Notes: a model not told the origin generated them from the sequence alone. Shown: positions 41,719-52,966, numbered from the stretch's first letter. The stretch is DNA of 64,000 nucleotides from Erinaceus europaeus (GCF_950295315.1 NC_080177.1:81140570-81204569); one strand, 5' to 3'. Program-made: numbers and translations.

Positions 41719-42035
41719 TTTATTTTCTTTATTGGGGGGATTAATGGTTTACAGTTGACAGTAAAATACAATAGGTGGTACAGGTGTGACATTTCTCAGT
41801 TTTCCATGTAGCACTCTAGCCCCCTACCTAGGTCCCCCTCCACCATCATGTTATGGGATCCAAACCCCCCTCTGCACCAGAGTCCTTTACTTTACTGCAA
41901 CACACCAATGAGGGTACAAGTCCTGCTTTCCACGTTCCCTCATGCTCTTATTTTTCAACTTCTATGAGTGGGATCATCCTATATTCATTCTTCTCTTTCT
42001 GAATTACCTCATTTTATATGAACATTACATTTTTA
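41719..42035 (-). mobile_element. L1 3' UTR and ORF2 end, antisense
   Basis: TTAATGGTTTACAGTTGACAG, CCTACCTAGGTCCCCCTCC, CTTTACTGCAACACACCAATG and CTTCTATGAGTGGGATCATCC with TTCTCTTTCTGA give the antisense of an L1 3' UTR followed by the end of ORF2. Confidence 0.72.
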
Positions 42036-42296
42036 TATTATAATTACAGGCAGTATGAAAATTAATATCTGTAAGGGGCTAAGTCCTGTGAATGCAAGAA
42101 AGTCACAGAAAAGTCCAGGTCTCTTTGTGTCATTGTAAAGAATTTAGCATGAACGACTTTTAATATGAAATTTAAAAAAAGTTAAGATTCTCTTTAGGAT
42201 TCTAAATGACTAGCTGTGTTCAGGCTTATACAGGAATTATAAGTTAGATATTCAATAGCTTATAATCATTAAACACTATATTGTATTTTAGTATAA

Positions 42297-42360
42297 TTTT
42301 TATTTACTTATAAAATGAAAATGTTGACAAGACCATAGGATAAAAGGGGTACAATTTTGT
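42297..42360 (-). mobile_element. L1 3' terminal fragment, antisense
   Basis: Only about 60 bases: TTTTATTTACTTATAAAATG, then TGACAAGACCATAGGATAAAAG and GGGTACAATT. This is the last part of the L1 3' UTR known from 38506 and 62330. Confidence 0.65.
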
Positions 42361-42888
42361 TTCTATGATTTCTTTCCCCAGTTTGACTTTGAAAACCCAT
42401 CTTTAAGTCACTCTGAGTAAAATTACACTGTGCATCTATTTATTAGTCTTTGAGTTCCAAATGAACAATGTGTTTTGGGAGGGGGTGCAATGAAAGGGCA
42501 GGACAGGAAGGACAATTAAATCACGTGAAGACGGCTTCCCCTTTTTGTATGTAAGCTCTTTATTCCTCAAGGTGAATGTACACAAGAAATCGAATTCTTC
42601 TGGTTGGGACTGGGGGCTGGTATGGATGGAGAAACTAACTAGTTTCAGTTTTTTTTCCCTTTTATTTTGTAAGCATCTGTTAGCCTGGGTATAATTTTAA
42701 TGTTTGAGGATTTATAATTGAGTTACTGATGGTTTTAAGTGAGAGTCAAAACTTCCATCTGTTGCCAGCTGACAAGACATCTGTCTGGTCCATTGTTGGA
42801 GGAAAAACTAGCTTTGGTAGCATGATTGAAATATGAAGCTTTCTACATTACACGGTGCTTGTGGGATGGTCAAAGGTCAAATCATGGT
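42361..42888. other. Unique sequence, no gene seen
   Basis: Nothing recognisable. Confidence 0.4.
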
Positions 42889-43065
42889 GATTTTTTTTTT
42901 TTCATTAGTGATTTTGTAGTGGTTTAGAAATTTATAAATTCACATGTGTACAGTTCTACACTGGACCCACCACCAGAGCTCTGAGTCACTCACCACCCCG
43001 ACTGATTTCCATAGTTCTCATCAAATTGTACACAGTATGACTAGTGATTTGATCGCATATAATAT
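42889..43065 (-). mobile_element. Old L1 3' UTR fragment, antisense
   Basis: A T-run followed by TAGTGGTTTAGAAATTTATAA, ACATGTGTACAGTTCTACAC and CCACCACCAGAGCTCTG. This has the form of an antisense L1 3' UTR with its C-rich (polypurine complement) block. Confidence 0.45.
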
Positions 43066-43584
43066 AGGAATTAAGAACTAATTTATAATATTTACCCAGT
43101 GTAAGATGGAATTGTAGAGCATGGGATATTGATAGTAAGACACCATTTCCTTATTCCAGTTATAGGCTAACAGAGGTCCCCATAATAATTGTGTCTATCT
43201 ATTTTGTATTCTATCTTTCCAAACAAATTTTATATACTTCTCTCATATGTGTTCTGTTCCTCTTTCTGTGCTTGATTTACTTGTGATTTTTTTGAACCTG
43301 ATCTTTAGCTGTTAATACCATAGAAAGAACATTTATAACTGTTTTCCTCAAATTAGCAAAGCATCAAAATTATAAGCCACAAATATTGCAGATGAATCAA
43401 TAAAGGTGCTTGAAGATTTATGAAATACAATTTCGAAAGATATAGCAAATATTATGAAACATGTTCTGCAGAAAATGTTAAAATGTGGAACTAGTTCATA
43501 AACATTTCAACTTCAAATGTATGCCTCTTTTATTTGGGATGGAAAAGTGAGAAAATCTGGAAAGCTCCAAATAAGTCAGAGTTA
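43066..43584. other. No gene or clear repeat
   Basis: AT-rich sequence with no supported feature. Confidence 0.4.
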
Positions 43585-43860
43585 GTTCCAAAGGCCCCCT
43601 GTCCCCACCTGCCCGGCCTCTTCCCATCTCCTCTCCAGTGTCTTTTGCTTTGGTGCAATACACCAAAGGCAGTCCAGGGTTTACTTTGTGCTCCCCGCCC
43701 CGCCCCGTTCTTATTTCTTAAATTCTGCCTATGAGTGAGATCCTCTGGTACTCACCCTTATCTTTTGGCTTATCTCATTTTACATAATTCCTTCAAGCTT
43801 CATATATGTTTTCATGCCTCTGTGTATATCTGAGATGTTATGTTCTTTTAGTTTAGGATA
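43585..43860 (-). mobile_element. L1 3' UTR and ORF2 end, antisense
   Basis: CCCCTGTCCCCACCTGCCCG, TTTGGTGCAATACACCAAAG, TGCCTATGAGTGAGATCCTC and TTATCTCATTTTACATAATTCC give the antisense of an L1 3' UTR joined to the last ORF2 codons. The TTTGGTGCAATACACCAAAG block, near-palindromic, recurs at about 36405. Confidence 0.62.
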
Positions 43861-43867
43861 TATATAT

Positions 43868-44130
43868 TTGCCAGGATTATTGCTGGGCTCACTGCCTGCA
43901 TCTCCATTTCCCCAGTTCCTTGTGGTCATTTTTTCCTTTTTTTTATTTTATTTTCTGTTTTAATTGATGGGACAGAGAGAAATTGAGAGGGGAAGGAGAA
44001 ATAAGAAAAGGAGAGAGAAAGAGAGACACCTGCAGACCTGTTTCACTTGCAGGTAGGGAGCTGGCTCTTGAACCCAGGTCCTTAAGCATGGTAACCTATG
44101 CACTTAACCATGTGTATCACCCAGCTCCCC
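43868..44130 (-). mobile_element. SINE type A+, antisense, diverged
   Basis: The module complement is recognisable but changed (TTGCCAGGATTATTGCTGGGC, CAGTTCCTTGTGGTC). Then follow ATTGATGGGACAGAGAGAAATT, ACACCTGCAGACCTGTTTCAC with a deletion before TTGCAGGTAGGGAGC, CTTGAACCCAGG, and the head complement GTATCACCCAGCTCCCC. Confidence 0.77.
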
Positions 44131-44802
44131 TGACTTAGGGATTGTAAATATATTAATAGTTTGTCATAGTATGGTTTTGTTAATTGTTGGTAATATATAT
44201 TGGAGATACTTGTTGAAAACATTACTTGTCAACAAGTAGCATGCAAGAATTGTAACAAAAATTCTCTCATCTACAGAACATGGTTATGTTGTGTTAAGTG
44301 GTGAGAAAGGAACTGACAGTTACTACACATAGTGTTTATCAGGCTTTATGCTCATTAAGTGTGTCATTTTGAAAATTGTATGTGCTTTCTCATAGACATT
44401 GAGGTTGTGATATAACCCTGTTAGGGTTGTAACAGAATTTAATTGTAGCACTGAGCCATAATATTGTGGGTTCACATTTTTCTGTACAGGGGAAGGACTT
44501 GTGATGAAAAGGAGTCAAACTAGATGTGTAGAACATAACTCTCTCCTCTGTCCTAAAGAAATGGGCGAGAATATCCATTGGCTTATCAATGAGGGTCTAA
44601 AGTCTGGAAGAGATTGAATAGGTCATCATTAACATTGCACGGGTTTAGTAACATTGTAGAAATTGTATAATTGGAATTTTATTCCTCAGTTGTAGAAAAA
44701 CATGCATTCTTTTACTTATGTCTGTAAATCTGATTATTTACGCTCATTTTAAAGCATTAGTATTTTTTATGAAGAGTATTTTCTGAGCCTTCCAGTTATT
44801 TT
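44131..44802. other. Unique sequence, no gene seen
   Basis: Nothing recognisable on either strand. Confidence 0.45.
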
Positions 44803-44816
44803 AAAAACCTATTTGA

Positions 44817-45147
44817 GGGGGTCCAGCAGTGGCACAGTGGGTTAAGCGTACGTGGCGCAAAGCACAAGGACCGGCTTAAGGATCCCGGTTCGGGCTCCCC
44901 ACCTGCAGGGGAGTCGCATCACAGATGGTGAAGCAGGTCTGCAGGTGTCTGTCTTTCTCTCCCCTTCTCTGTCTTCCCCTCCTCTCTCCATTTCTCTCTA
45001 TCCAACAACGAACAGCATCAACAATGGTAATAATAATAACCACAACGAGGCTACAACAACAAGGGCAACAAAAGGGGGAAAAATGGCCTCCAGGAGCGGT
45101 GGATTCATGGTGCAGGCACCGAGCCCAGCAATAACCCTGGAGGAAAA
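44817..45147 (+). mobile_element. SINE type A+, sense, with TSD
   Basis: Flanked by AAAAACCTATTTGA (44803-44816) and AAAAACATATTTGA (45148-45161). Box A region is TGGCACAGTGGGTTAAG and box B CCCGGTTCGGGC. The 3' module is well preserved, GGCCTCCAGGAGCGGTGGATT to AACCCTGGAGG. The CpGs retained (AGCGTACGTGGCGC) point to a young copy. Confidence 0.95.
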
Positions 45148-45314
45148 AAAAACATATTTGACAGCCAATATGGTTCTTTATTATTAGAGTTAAGTATGGT
45201 AAAGTGTGCCTATTTACGTAAGCAATGAGATAAATTTCTTTACCTAAACAAAGAGAACTGTTAACACATTTTGAAAAATAAATATATTTGAATAACAAAA
45301 CAAAAGACACATAA

Positions 45315-45424
45315 ATCCCCATCCGTCTCTTCCTCTTCTTCCCCCTCCTTCCACTCCTCCTCCACCTCCTTCTCCTCTGCTTCCTCTCTCTCTCTCTCTC
45401 TCTCTCCCCCTCCCTCTTTCCCCC
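45315..45424. repeat. Pyrimidine tract (TCC/CTC)n and (CT)n
   Basis: About 110 bases of nearly pure C and T on the + strand (CTTCCACTCCTCCTCCACC, then (CT)n at about 45385-45406). Such mirror-like tracts can form triplex DNA. Confidence 0.9.
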
Positions 45425-45720
45425 AAATCATTTTATTGGCATTAATGGATTACAGTTTAGTTGTGGATACATGAGGACAGTTGTTAAAGTTTCGTACCTC
45501 CCAGTGATCAGTGTGGAACATCACTTCCATTCCTGTGTAGGTCTGTGTGCACCACTGTGAGATAATCGTTGTGCATTGTAATGCAGGAGAAGTACATTTC
45601 ACTTTTTATATCACTATCAGTGTTAAAAAAAGTATGCACTGAAGGGTTATAGTCTGACAAAATAGATATGTTTTCTGTTTTATCAAGGTCATTATTAAAT
45701 GAACACCGACTTTGATTTCA
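45425..45720 (-). mobile_element. Possible old L1 3' UTR, antisense
   Basis: ATTTTATTGGCATTAATGG, TACAGTTTAGTTGTGGATAC and TACCTCCCAGTGATCAGTG have the usual form of antisense L1 3' UTR just after a tail, but conserved signatures are lacking. Confidence 0.35.
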
Positions 45721-45754
45721 TTGATAAGTTCATAGTAGTGAAGAATATAATGGT

Positions 45755-45916
45755 GCTGGTCCAGGAGCTGGTGCTATGAATAAAGCATTGGACTCTCAAG
45801 CATGAGGTCCTGAGTTCAACCCCTGGCAGCATGTGTATCAGAGTGGCTTCTGGTTCTTTCTCTCCCTCTCTCTCTCTGCCTATCTTCTTCATGAATAAAT
45901 AAATAAAATCACAAAA
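45755..45916 (+). mobile_element. SINE type D, sense, with TSD
   Basis: Flanked by AAGAATATAATGGT (45741-45754) and AAGAATATAACGGT (45917-45930). It is the best type D copy here: GGAGCTGGTGCTATGAATAAAG, TTGGACTCTCAAGCATGAGG, box B GAGTTCAACCCC, GCAGCATGTGTATCAGAGTG, CTCT-rich body and an (AAAT)n tail. Confidence 0.93.
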
Positions 45917-45930
45917 AAGAATATAACGGT

Positions 45931-46274
45931 CAGTAGTACAGTGTGGCATCACTACTTTGATTTCTGCTAAGATGCTGATAGTTTTATGGCTCATTCCTGG
46001 CACCATTATTTAATATGATGAAAAAATAAGTCTGGGTTTTATGATATACATTGTAAGACATGTAAACATTTGATGATACATTATCAAACATCTCATTCTT
46101 GGAGACAGCATTGACCAAGAGCTGGACTTACTGGGCTTAGGAGCAGTCTTTTGTCTAGTTTTCATCAAGTAGACTTGACCAAGAGTTTGCCAGAGGGTCT
46201 TTGAAAGGGAATCCTAACTCTTAAATAAATATAATGGAAGATGTAGCTCCATTCCTCCATAAAATGTCAATTTT
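45931..46274. other. Unique sequence, no gene seen
   Basis: Nothing recognisable. Confidence 0.45.
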
Positions 46275-46458
46275 GGGGGGTTGGGCAGGTAGCACAGCGG
46301 GTTAAGTGCACATGGCGCAAAGCACAAGGACCAACTTAAGGTTCCCAGTTCAAGCCCCCTGGCTCCCCACCTGCAGGGGAGTCACTTCACAGGTGGTGAA
46401 GCAGGTCTGCAGGTGTCTGTCTTTCTCTCCCCATCTCTGTCTTCCCCTCTGTTCTCAA
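46275..46458 (+). mobile_element. SINE type A, 3'-truncated, sense
   Basis: Head GGCAGGTAGCACAGCGGGTTAAG, CCCAGTTCAAGCCCC at box B and AAGCAGGTCTGCAGGTGTC are clear. It stops after GTCTTCCCCTCTGTTCTC with no ACAACAAGGG part and no A-tail, so it is 3'-truncated or broken later. Confidence 0.87.
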
Positions 46459-47349
46459 TATACTAAAAAGCATACTAGTCGATAAACTCCAGCATCCTTT
46501 AACTGAGGAAATGGGAAACAATCCATGTAGTTATATAAAAAAAACTCTCCTTGGGTCACCCATTATACAAAGAGTAAACAGTCTCACAGAAAATTCTTTC
46601 CACTTAAAAATATGAAATAATGTTAGATTGCCACAGAAGTGTTTTGGATGTGGAGAGATTTCTCAGATTAACTTTGGCTGGAGTTAGCATTATGTTTAGG
46701 TTTTAGAATGGAACTGAATCTTGAAACAACTCGGAATTTTCTGTTTATAAAATGACTAGACGTACAGGCAGGGGATTTAAAAAAAAAAAAAGACAAAATT
46801 AGTGAATCACTGAATGCCACCTCTGTATTTAGATGTTTATTAACTTTAAGTATACAATTACCAGTTTTTGTCATCATAAGATTCTAAGATTATCCCAGAA
46901 CATACATGTTGTGAAAAAATAAAATGTTTCATAGACAAATTAGACATCTGTTCTAAAGTTCTTCTGTGCGACAGCAGTGATTTTAATTTGAGTAATACTG
47001 CTTTCACACATGCCTGCAGGTGAAAAGCACCTTAATGTGATGTGTCAAGTGAACTGATGACTGAGAGAAAGAAATACCTACATTGTGATAATCCCTTGAA
47101 CTTCCCAGTGGAAAGTTACTTAAATGACATTTCTAGAAAGTGTTGAAATTGTTTTTAAGCACGTACATTAAACATCACTTAGGATGTTCAGTACAGGTAA
47201 GCTTTCTTCTTTAGGCCCTGTTTTCTTTGTAAAAATAACCATGTGCAGTAGAAATTTTAAAAAGTCAAAGGAAGTTTGAGAAATGTTTATCTCCAACTAC
47301 CCAAATACTGATGATTTTCTGTAGTCTTGGTTTAAATTTTATTATTTGG
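46459..47349. other. Unique sequence, no gene seen
   Basis: AT-rich, with an A-run at 46778-46792. No supported feature. Confidence 0.45.
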
Positions 47350-47515
47350 CATATATATATACATACACACATACACACACACACACACATATATATATAA
47401 ATTTTTTAACAGAGCACTGCTCAGGTCTGGCTTATGGTGGTATGGAGGATTGAATCTGGGACTTTGGAGTTTCAGGTACGAGAGTCTGTATAACCATTAT
47501 TCTATCCATCCCCTC
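47350..47515 (-). mobile_element. SINE type C antisense with (TA)/(CA) microsatellite tail
   Basis: A compound (TA)n-(CA)n-(TA)n run at about 47351-47399 lies at the tail position. It is followed by ACAGAGCACTGCTCAGGTC, GGCTTATGGTGG, the box B complement (GGATTGAATCTGGGAC) and the head complement CTGTATAACCATTATTCTATCC. Confidence 0.68.
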
Positions 47516-47701
47516 ACTTGATATTTTCTGCATATTTAAAAATCATATATAATTTATAATTTAAAATGTCATGATCTAGTATCATTATAAATCAACTTAT
47601 AATTAAATCATTGTAAAATTCAAGATGGAATAATGGAATTTATGTAGATTGTTTTGTTTCTTACCTCTTGTTGAGTATTCATATTTCTACCAAGTTTAAA
47701 G

Positions 47702-47848
47702 TATTATTATTTTAATTTTTATTTATTCACTTATTTAACCAGAGTGCTGCTCAGTTCTGACTTATGGTACTGCTGAGGATTGAATCTGGGAGCTAGAATC
47801 GAGCATGCAAGTCTTTTGTAGAACTATTATGCTATCTCCCTAGCTCGA
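47702..47848 (-). mobile_element. SINE type C, antisense
   Basis: ACCAGAGTGCTGCTCAGTTC, GACTTATGGTACTGCTGAGG, ATTGAATCTGGGAGC and CTATTATGCTATCTCCCTAGC are present after a T-rich tail complement. Confidence 0.66.
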
Positions 47849-48712
47849 TATTTTCTGTGATACATAATATTAAAATATTTGGGAAATTTTTATACTTAGA
47901 TATCTATAAGTGTTCTATCTTATTACAATTTCTAAAAGGGTACTTAACAAATCAAATAATATGAAAAATAGTATGATTATCTGTATATGTTAGTGAATTT
48001 CCATTATACTATTCCTACTCATATAGTAAATTTACAGTGTGTGAGACCATGGCCATTTTATTCATTCTGCCTCCATAGGGCCTGGTGACGTTTGTGGGTT
48101 GAGACTCTTCTAAAGTATAGGGTTGGATCTTTGAAGATGTAAAATATTACTATTTGTATATTTAAAGATACTGAGTTCAATATCATCTGTTGCTACTCCT
48201 GAGGCTTTTGTCACTTCCTACAGTGGCAATATAAACATACATATTTTTAATATATAATATATAAAGATAAATAAAGAATACTTCTATAAAAAAGGTTACA
48301 AAACAAAAGTAAGCCTTCTGACTTTTGGACAATAAAATATAGTAAAATAATCACAAAATCTACTTACACAGTAAATTTACGTACACAGTAAATTTACATA
48401 TTTCAACACTAATTAGAGGCACCCAGTATTACTTTCTGCAATGCTGAAAATGCACTATGTTGTATGGTGTGGGCAAGTAGCCAACTTAACTATCTAACAC
48501 CTACTAGGAAGATGTTAATTTTTCCTAAATTAATTTAAGTATCTGTGTGTCTCCTAGTTACTGTGATGGACAGTACATGTGAAATCGTTGCCATGTTTTA
48601 AATAAGGACAATCTAAAATATTAGCCTTTCACTTTACATATGGACAAAATTTTATCAGTGTCTGTGAATTAGTTTTTAAAATCAATGTTGAAGTCCAGAA
48701 ATAGAATTGCAT
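47849..48712. other. Unique AT-rich sequence, no gene seen
   Basis: No coding region or repeat recognised up to the start of the tandem array. A 12-base ACACAGTAAATTTAC unit is repeated at about 48366 and 48382. Confidence 0.45.
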
Positions 48713-51700
48713 ACTATAGTGAAGTGTAGTGTAGTGAGATGCAGTGTGTAGTGTTGTATAGTGTAGGAAGTGTAGTGAAGTGTGTAGTGTAGTGTAGGGA
48801 AGTGTTGTGTAACGTAGTATAATGGGAAGTAGTGTTCTGTAGCACAGTGAAGTGTAGTGTTTAGTGAAGAGTACTGTAATATGTAGTGTGAGGTCGTGTA
48901 GTGTAGTACAGTGAAGTAGTATAGTGCACTGTAGTATATTGTGATGTAGTATAATGTGACGTAGTGTAGTGTAGTATAATGTGATGTAATGTAGTGTAGT
49001 GTGATATAGTGTAGTGTAGTGTAGTGTAATGTGACGTAGTGTAGTGTAGTATAATGTGATGTGATGTAGTGTAGTGTAGTGTGATATAGTGTAATGTAGT
49101 GTACTGTGATGTAGTGTGATATAGTGTAGTGTAATGTAGTGTAATGTGACGTAGTGTAGTATAGTATAGTGATGTAGTGTAGTATAATGTGATGTAGTAC
49201 AGTGTAGTGTAGTGTGATGTAGTATAGTGTAGTGTAATATGATGTAGTGTAGTGTAATGTGTAGTATAGTGTAGTATATTGTGATATAATGTAGTGTAAT
49301 GTGATGCAGTATATGTAGTGTGTATAGTGTAGTGTGTAGTGTAGTGTAGTCTGATGTGATGTAGTGTAGTATAATGTAATATAGTATAATGTGATGTAGT
49401 GTAATGTGTGTTGTGTAGTGTAGTATAATGTGTATTATGTAGTGCAGTATAGTGTGATGTAGTGTAGTTTAGTGTGATGTGCTATAGTGTAGTGTAATAT
49501 AGTGTAATGTGTGTAGTATAGTGTAATGTAGTGTAGTGTGCATTATGTAATGTAGTGTAATGTGATGTAGTGTAGTGGAATATAGTGTAATATGATGTAG
49601 TGTAGTGTGTATTATGTAGTGTAATATAGTGTACTGTGATATAGTGTAGTGTGTAGTATAGTGTAATATAGTGTACTGTGATATACTGTAGTGTGTAGTA
49701 TAGTGTAATATAGTGTAGTGTGTAGTACAGGGTAATATAGTGTACTGTGATAGAGTGTAGCGTGTAGTATAATGTAATATAGTGTACTGTGATAGAGTAT
49801 GTGTGTAGTATAGTGTAATATAGTGTACTGTGATAGAGTGTATCATGTAGTATAGTGTAATATAGTGTACTGTGATAGAGTGTAGCGTGTAGTATAGTGT
49901 AATATAGTGTACTGTGATAGAGTGTAGCATGTAGTATAGTGTACTGTGATAGAGTGTAGTGTGTAGTATAGTTTAATATAGTGTACTATGATAGAGTGTA
50001 GTGTGTAGTATAGTGTAATATAGTGTACTGTGATAGAGTGTAGCATATAGTATAGTGTAATATAGTGTCTGTGATAGAGTGTAGCATATAGTATAGTGTA
50101 ATATAGTGTACTGTGATAGAGTGTAGCATGTAGTATACTGTACTATAGTGTACTGTGATATAGTGTAGCGTGTAGTATGTAGTGTAATATAGTGTACTGT
50201 GATAGAATGTAGCGTATAGTATAGTGTACTGTGATAGAGTGTAGTGTGTAGTATAGTGTAATATAGTATAGTGTAATGTGATGTAGTGTAGTGTAATGTG
50301 ATGTCGTGTAATGTAGTGTGCAGTGTAGTGTGATGTAGTATAGTGTGTATTATGTAGTGTAGTGTAATATAGTGTACTGTGATTTAGTGTATCGTGTAGT
50401 ATAGTGTAATATAGTGTACTGTGATTTAGTGTATCGTGTAGTGTAATATAGTGTACTGTGATTTAATGTAGCGTGTAGTGTAGTGTAATACAGAGTACTG
50501 TGATTTAGTGTAGTGTGTAGTGTAGTGTGATACAGAGTACTGTGATAGAGTGTAGCGTGTAGTGTAGTGTAATACAGAGTACTGTGATAGATAGAGTGTA
50601 GCGTGTAGTGTAGTGTAATACAGAATACTGTGATTGATAGAGTGTAGCCTGTAGTGTAGTGTAACACAGAGTACTGTGATGGAGTGTCGCCTGTAGTGTA
50701 ATGTAACACAGAGTACTGTGATGGAGTGTCGCCTGTAGTGTAGTGTAGTACAGTGTACTGTGATGGAGTGTCGCCTGTAGTGTAGTGTAGTACAGTGTAC
50801 TGTGATGGAGTGTCGCCTGTAGTGTAGTGTAGTACAGTGTACTGTGATGGAGTGTCGCCTGTAGTGTAGTGTAGTACAGTGTACTGTGATGGAGTGTCGC
50901 CTGTAGTGTAGTGTAGTACAGTGTACTGTGATGGAGTGTCGTGTGTAGTGTAGTGTAGTACAGTGTACTGTGATGGAGTGTCGCCTGTAGTGTAGTGTAG
51001 TACAGTGTACTGTGATGGAGTGTCGCCTGTAGTGTAGTGTAGTACAGTGTACTGTGATGGAGTGTCGCCTGTAGTGTAATGTAACACAGAGTACTGTGAT
51101 GGAGTGTCGCCTGTAGTGTAGTGTAGTACAGTGTACTGTGATGGAGTGTCGCCTGTAGTGTAGTGTAGTACAGTGTACTGTGAGGGAGTGTCGCCTGTAG
51201 TGTAGTGTAGTACAGTGTACTGTGATGGAGTGTAGCGTGTAGTGTAGTGTAGTGTAATACAGTGTACTGTGTTGGAGTGTAGCGTGTAGTGTAGTGTAAT
51301 GCAGTGTACTGTGATGGAGTGTAGCGTGTAGTGTAGTGTAATACAGTGTACTGTGATAGAGTATAGCGTGTAGTATAGTGTAATATAGTGTACTGTGATA
51401 GAGTGTAGCATGTATACTGTGATAGAGTGTAGCGTGTAGTATAGTGTAATATAGTGTACTGTGATAGAGTGTAGCATGTAGTGTAGTGTAATATAGTGTA
51501 CTGTGATAGAGTGTGTGTGTAGTATAGTGTAATATAGTGTACTGTGATATAGTGTAGCGTGTAGTGTAGTGTAATATAGTGTACTGTGATAGAGTGTGTG
51601 TGTAGTGTAATATAGTGTACTGTGATAGAGTGTAGCGTGTAGTATAGTGTAATATAGTGTACTGTGATAGAGTGTAGTGTGTAGTATAGTGTAATATAGT

Positions 51701-52441
51701 GTAGTGTAATGTGATGTAGTGTAGTGTAATGTGATGTAGTGTAATGTAGTGTGCAGTGTAGTGTGACGTAGTATAGTGTGTATTATGTAGTGTAATGTAA
51801 TATAGTGTTTTGTGATTTAGTGTAGCGTGTAGTATAGTGTAAAATAGTGTACTGTGATAGAGTGTAGTGTGCAGTATAGTGTAATATAGTGTAATGTGAT
51901 AGAGTGTAGTGTGTAGTATAGTGTAATGTGATATAGTGTAGTGTGTAGTATAGTGTAATATAGTGTAGTGTGATATAATGTAGTGTGTAGTATAGTATAA
52001 TATAGTGTAGTGTAATGTGATGTAGTGTGCAGTGTAGTGTGACGTAGTATAGTGTGTATTATGTAGTGTAGTGTAATATAGTGTACTGTGATATAGTGTA
52101 GTGTGTAGTATAGTGTAATATAGTGTACTGTGATATAGTGTAGTGTGTAGTATAGTGTAATATAGTGTAGTGTGATGTGATGTAGTGTAGTAGTTTAGTG
52201 TAGTGTAATGTAGTGTAGTGCCCTGCAGTAGTATAGTGTAGTATAGTATATTGTGATATAGTGTAGTGTGATGTAGTATAGTGTGTATTGTGCAGTGTAA
52301 TGTAGTGTAGTGCCTTGTAGTAGTATAGTGTAGTATAGTATATTGTGATATAGTGTAGTGTGATGTAGCATAGTGTGTATAGTGCACTGTAATGTAGTGT
52401 GTTGTAATGTGATTTAGTGTAGTGTAGTAGAGTGTAGTGTG
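48713..52441. repeat. 3.7-kb tandem array built on GTAGT/GTGTA units
   Basis: The + strand is G, T and A with very little C, made of short GTAGTGTA, GTAATGTGA and GTAGTATA words. In the first ~800 bases the words are irregular. From about 49630 a 42-bp unit emerges (TGATAGAGTGTAGCGTGTAG, then TATAGTGTAATATAGTGTAC and TG). It continues with variants to the end, where irregular words return. Minus-strand frames of several hundred codons (HYTT/YTLHSITV-like repeats) are by-products: 42 is divisible by 3 and the C-poor strand gives few stops in one frame. I see no evidence of a gene. Confidence 0.97.
50678..51224. repeat. Homogenised 42-bp sub-array
   Basis: Thirteen near-identical 42-bp units, each opening TGATGGAGTGTCG, lie head to tail. 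Each contains AGTACAGTGTACT, a perfect 13-base inverted repeat around a central G, in most units. Three units instead share the variant GTAACACAGAGTACTG (starts near 50650, 50690 and 51070), so variants recur rather than accumulating at random. This is what unequal exchange or gene conversion produces. Confidence 0.93.
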
Positions 52442-52825
52442 TATTTGAAGGTAAGGAACTTAGAAATTTGAGGCAATCAAGTTAAAATCCCACCAACCTC
52501 CCTTTTCACATGCCTTTGCGGTCTCTAAACATTTGCATATGATGTCCAGTTATCTGCACTTTCGGAGCAAAACTGACTCAATTGTCAAAATTACAATTAG
52601 TCTCATTGCAAAAATAAAACAAGATAAAGAAAAACACCCAAACCCAAACAAAAGCACCACACACAAACTCTAGTGTACAAGTTTCCTAGCACAGAACCAG
52701 ACATGTAGTCTGCACTGACTTTTTTGAGAGTTTTGCTTTGTCAACTCAGTCTAAATTTGATGAGACTCAGTAGCTACAAGTACTATGATCCCGTGAGACA
52801 CTTTCTCCTAGTCATCACGTTTTTC
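52442..52825. other. Unique sequence after the array
   Basis: No gene seen. It includes an A/C-rich stretch (AAAAACACCCAAACCC) near 52630. Confidence 0.4.
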
Positions 52826-52966
52826 GCCTTTATTTCTTTTGTTGGTAAAGGATCAGAGACTGGGTTAGAGAGGGAGGTAAAAGGGAAGAAAGATAGGAGA
52901 GCCACCCACAGCATTGCTTCACTGTTTGGCAAGCCTCCCTCCCATTCTCCTGTAAGTGGATCACTG
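52826..52966 (-). mobile_element. SINE type B relic, antisense
   Basis: CTTTATTTCTTTTGTTGG, GGATCAGAGACTGGG, AGAGAGGGAGGTAAAAGGG, GCCACCCACAGCATTGCTTCAC and AAGCCTCCCTCCC correspond to tail, body and the AAGCTT(C)CCCC block of type B. The promoter end is missing. Confidence 0.48.

Noticed and set aside
44817..44900. tRNA genes at the many box A/box B pairs
   Set aside because: Each pair is followed by the SINE body, and no acceptor-stem pairing or cloverleaf could be made.
50426..52387. A 653-codon minus-strand open frame, and a 375-codon frame at 50350-51477
   Set aside because: Both are translations of the tandem array. The 42-bp unit is divisible by three and C-poor, so one frame stays open. 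The products are monotonous H/Y/T/L repeats without a start context or domain.
48713..52441. CRISPR-like repeat array
   Set aside because: There are no conserved repeats separated by unique spacers; units are contiguous, and the context is mammalian.
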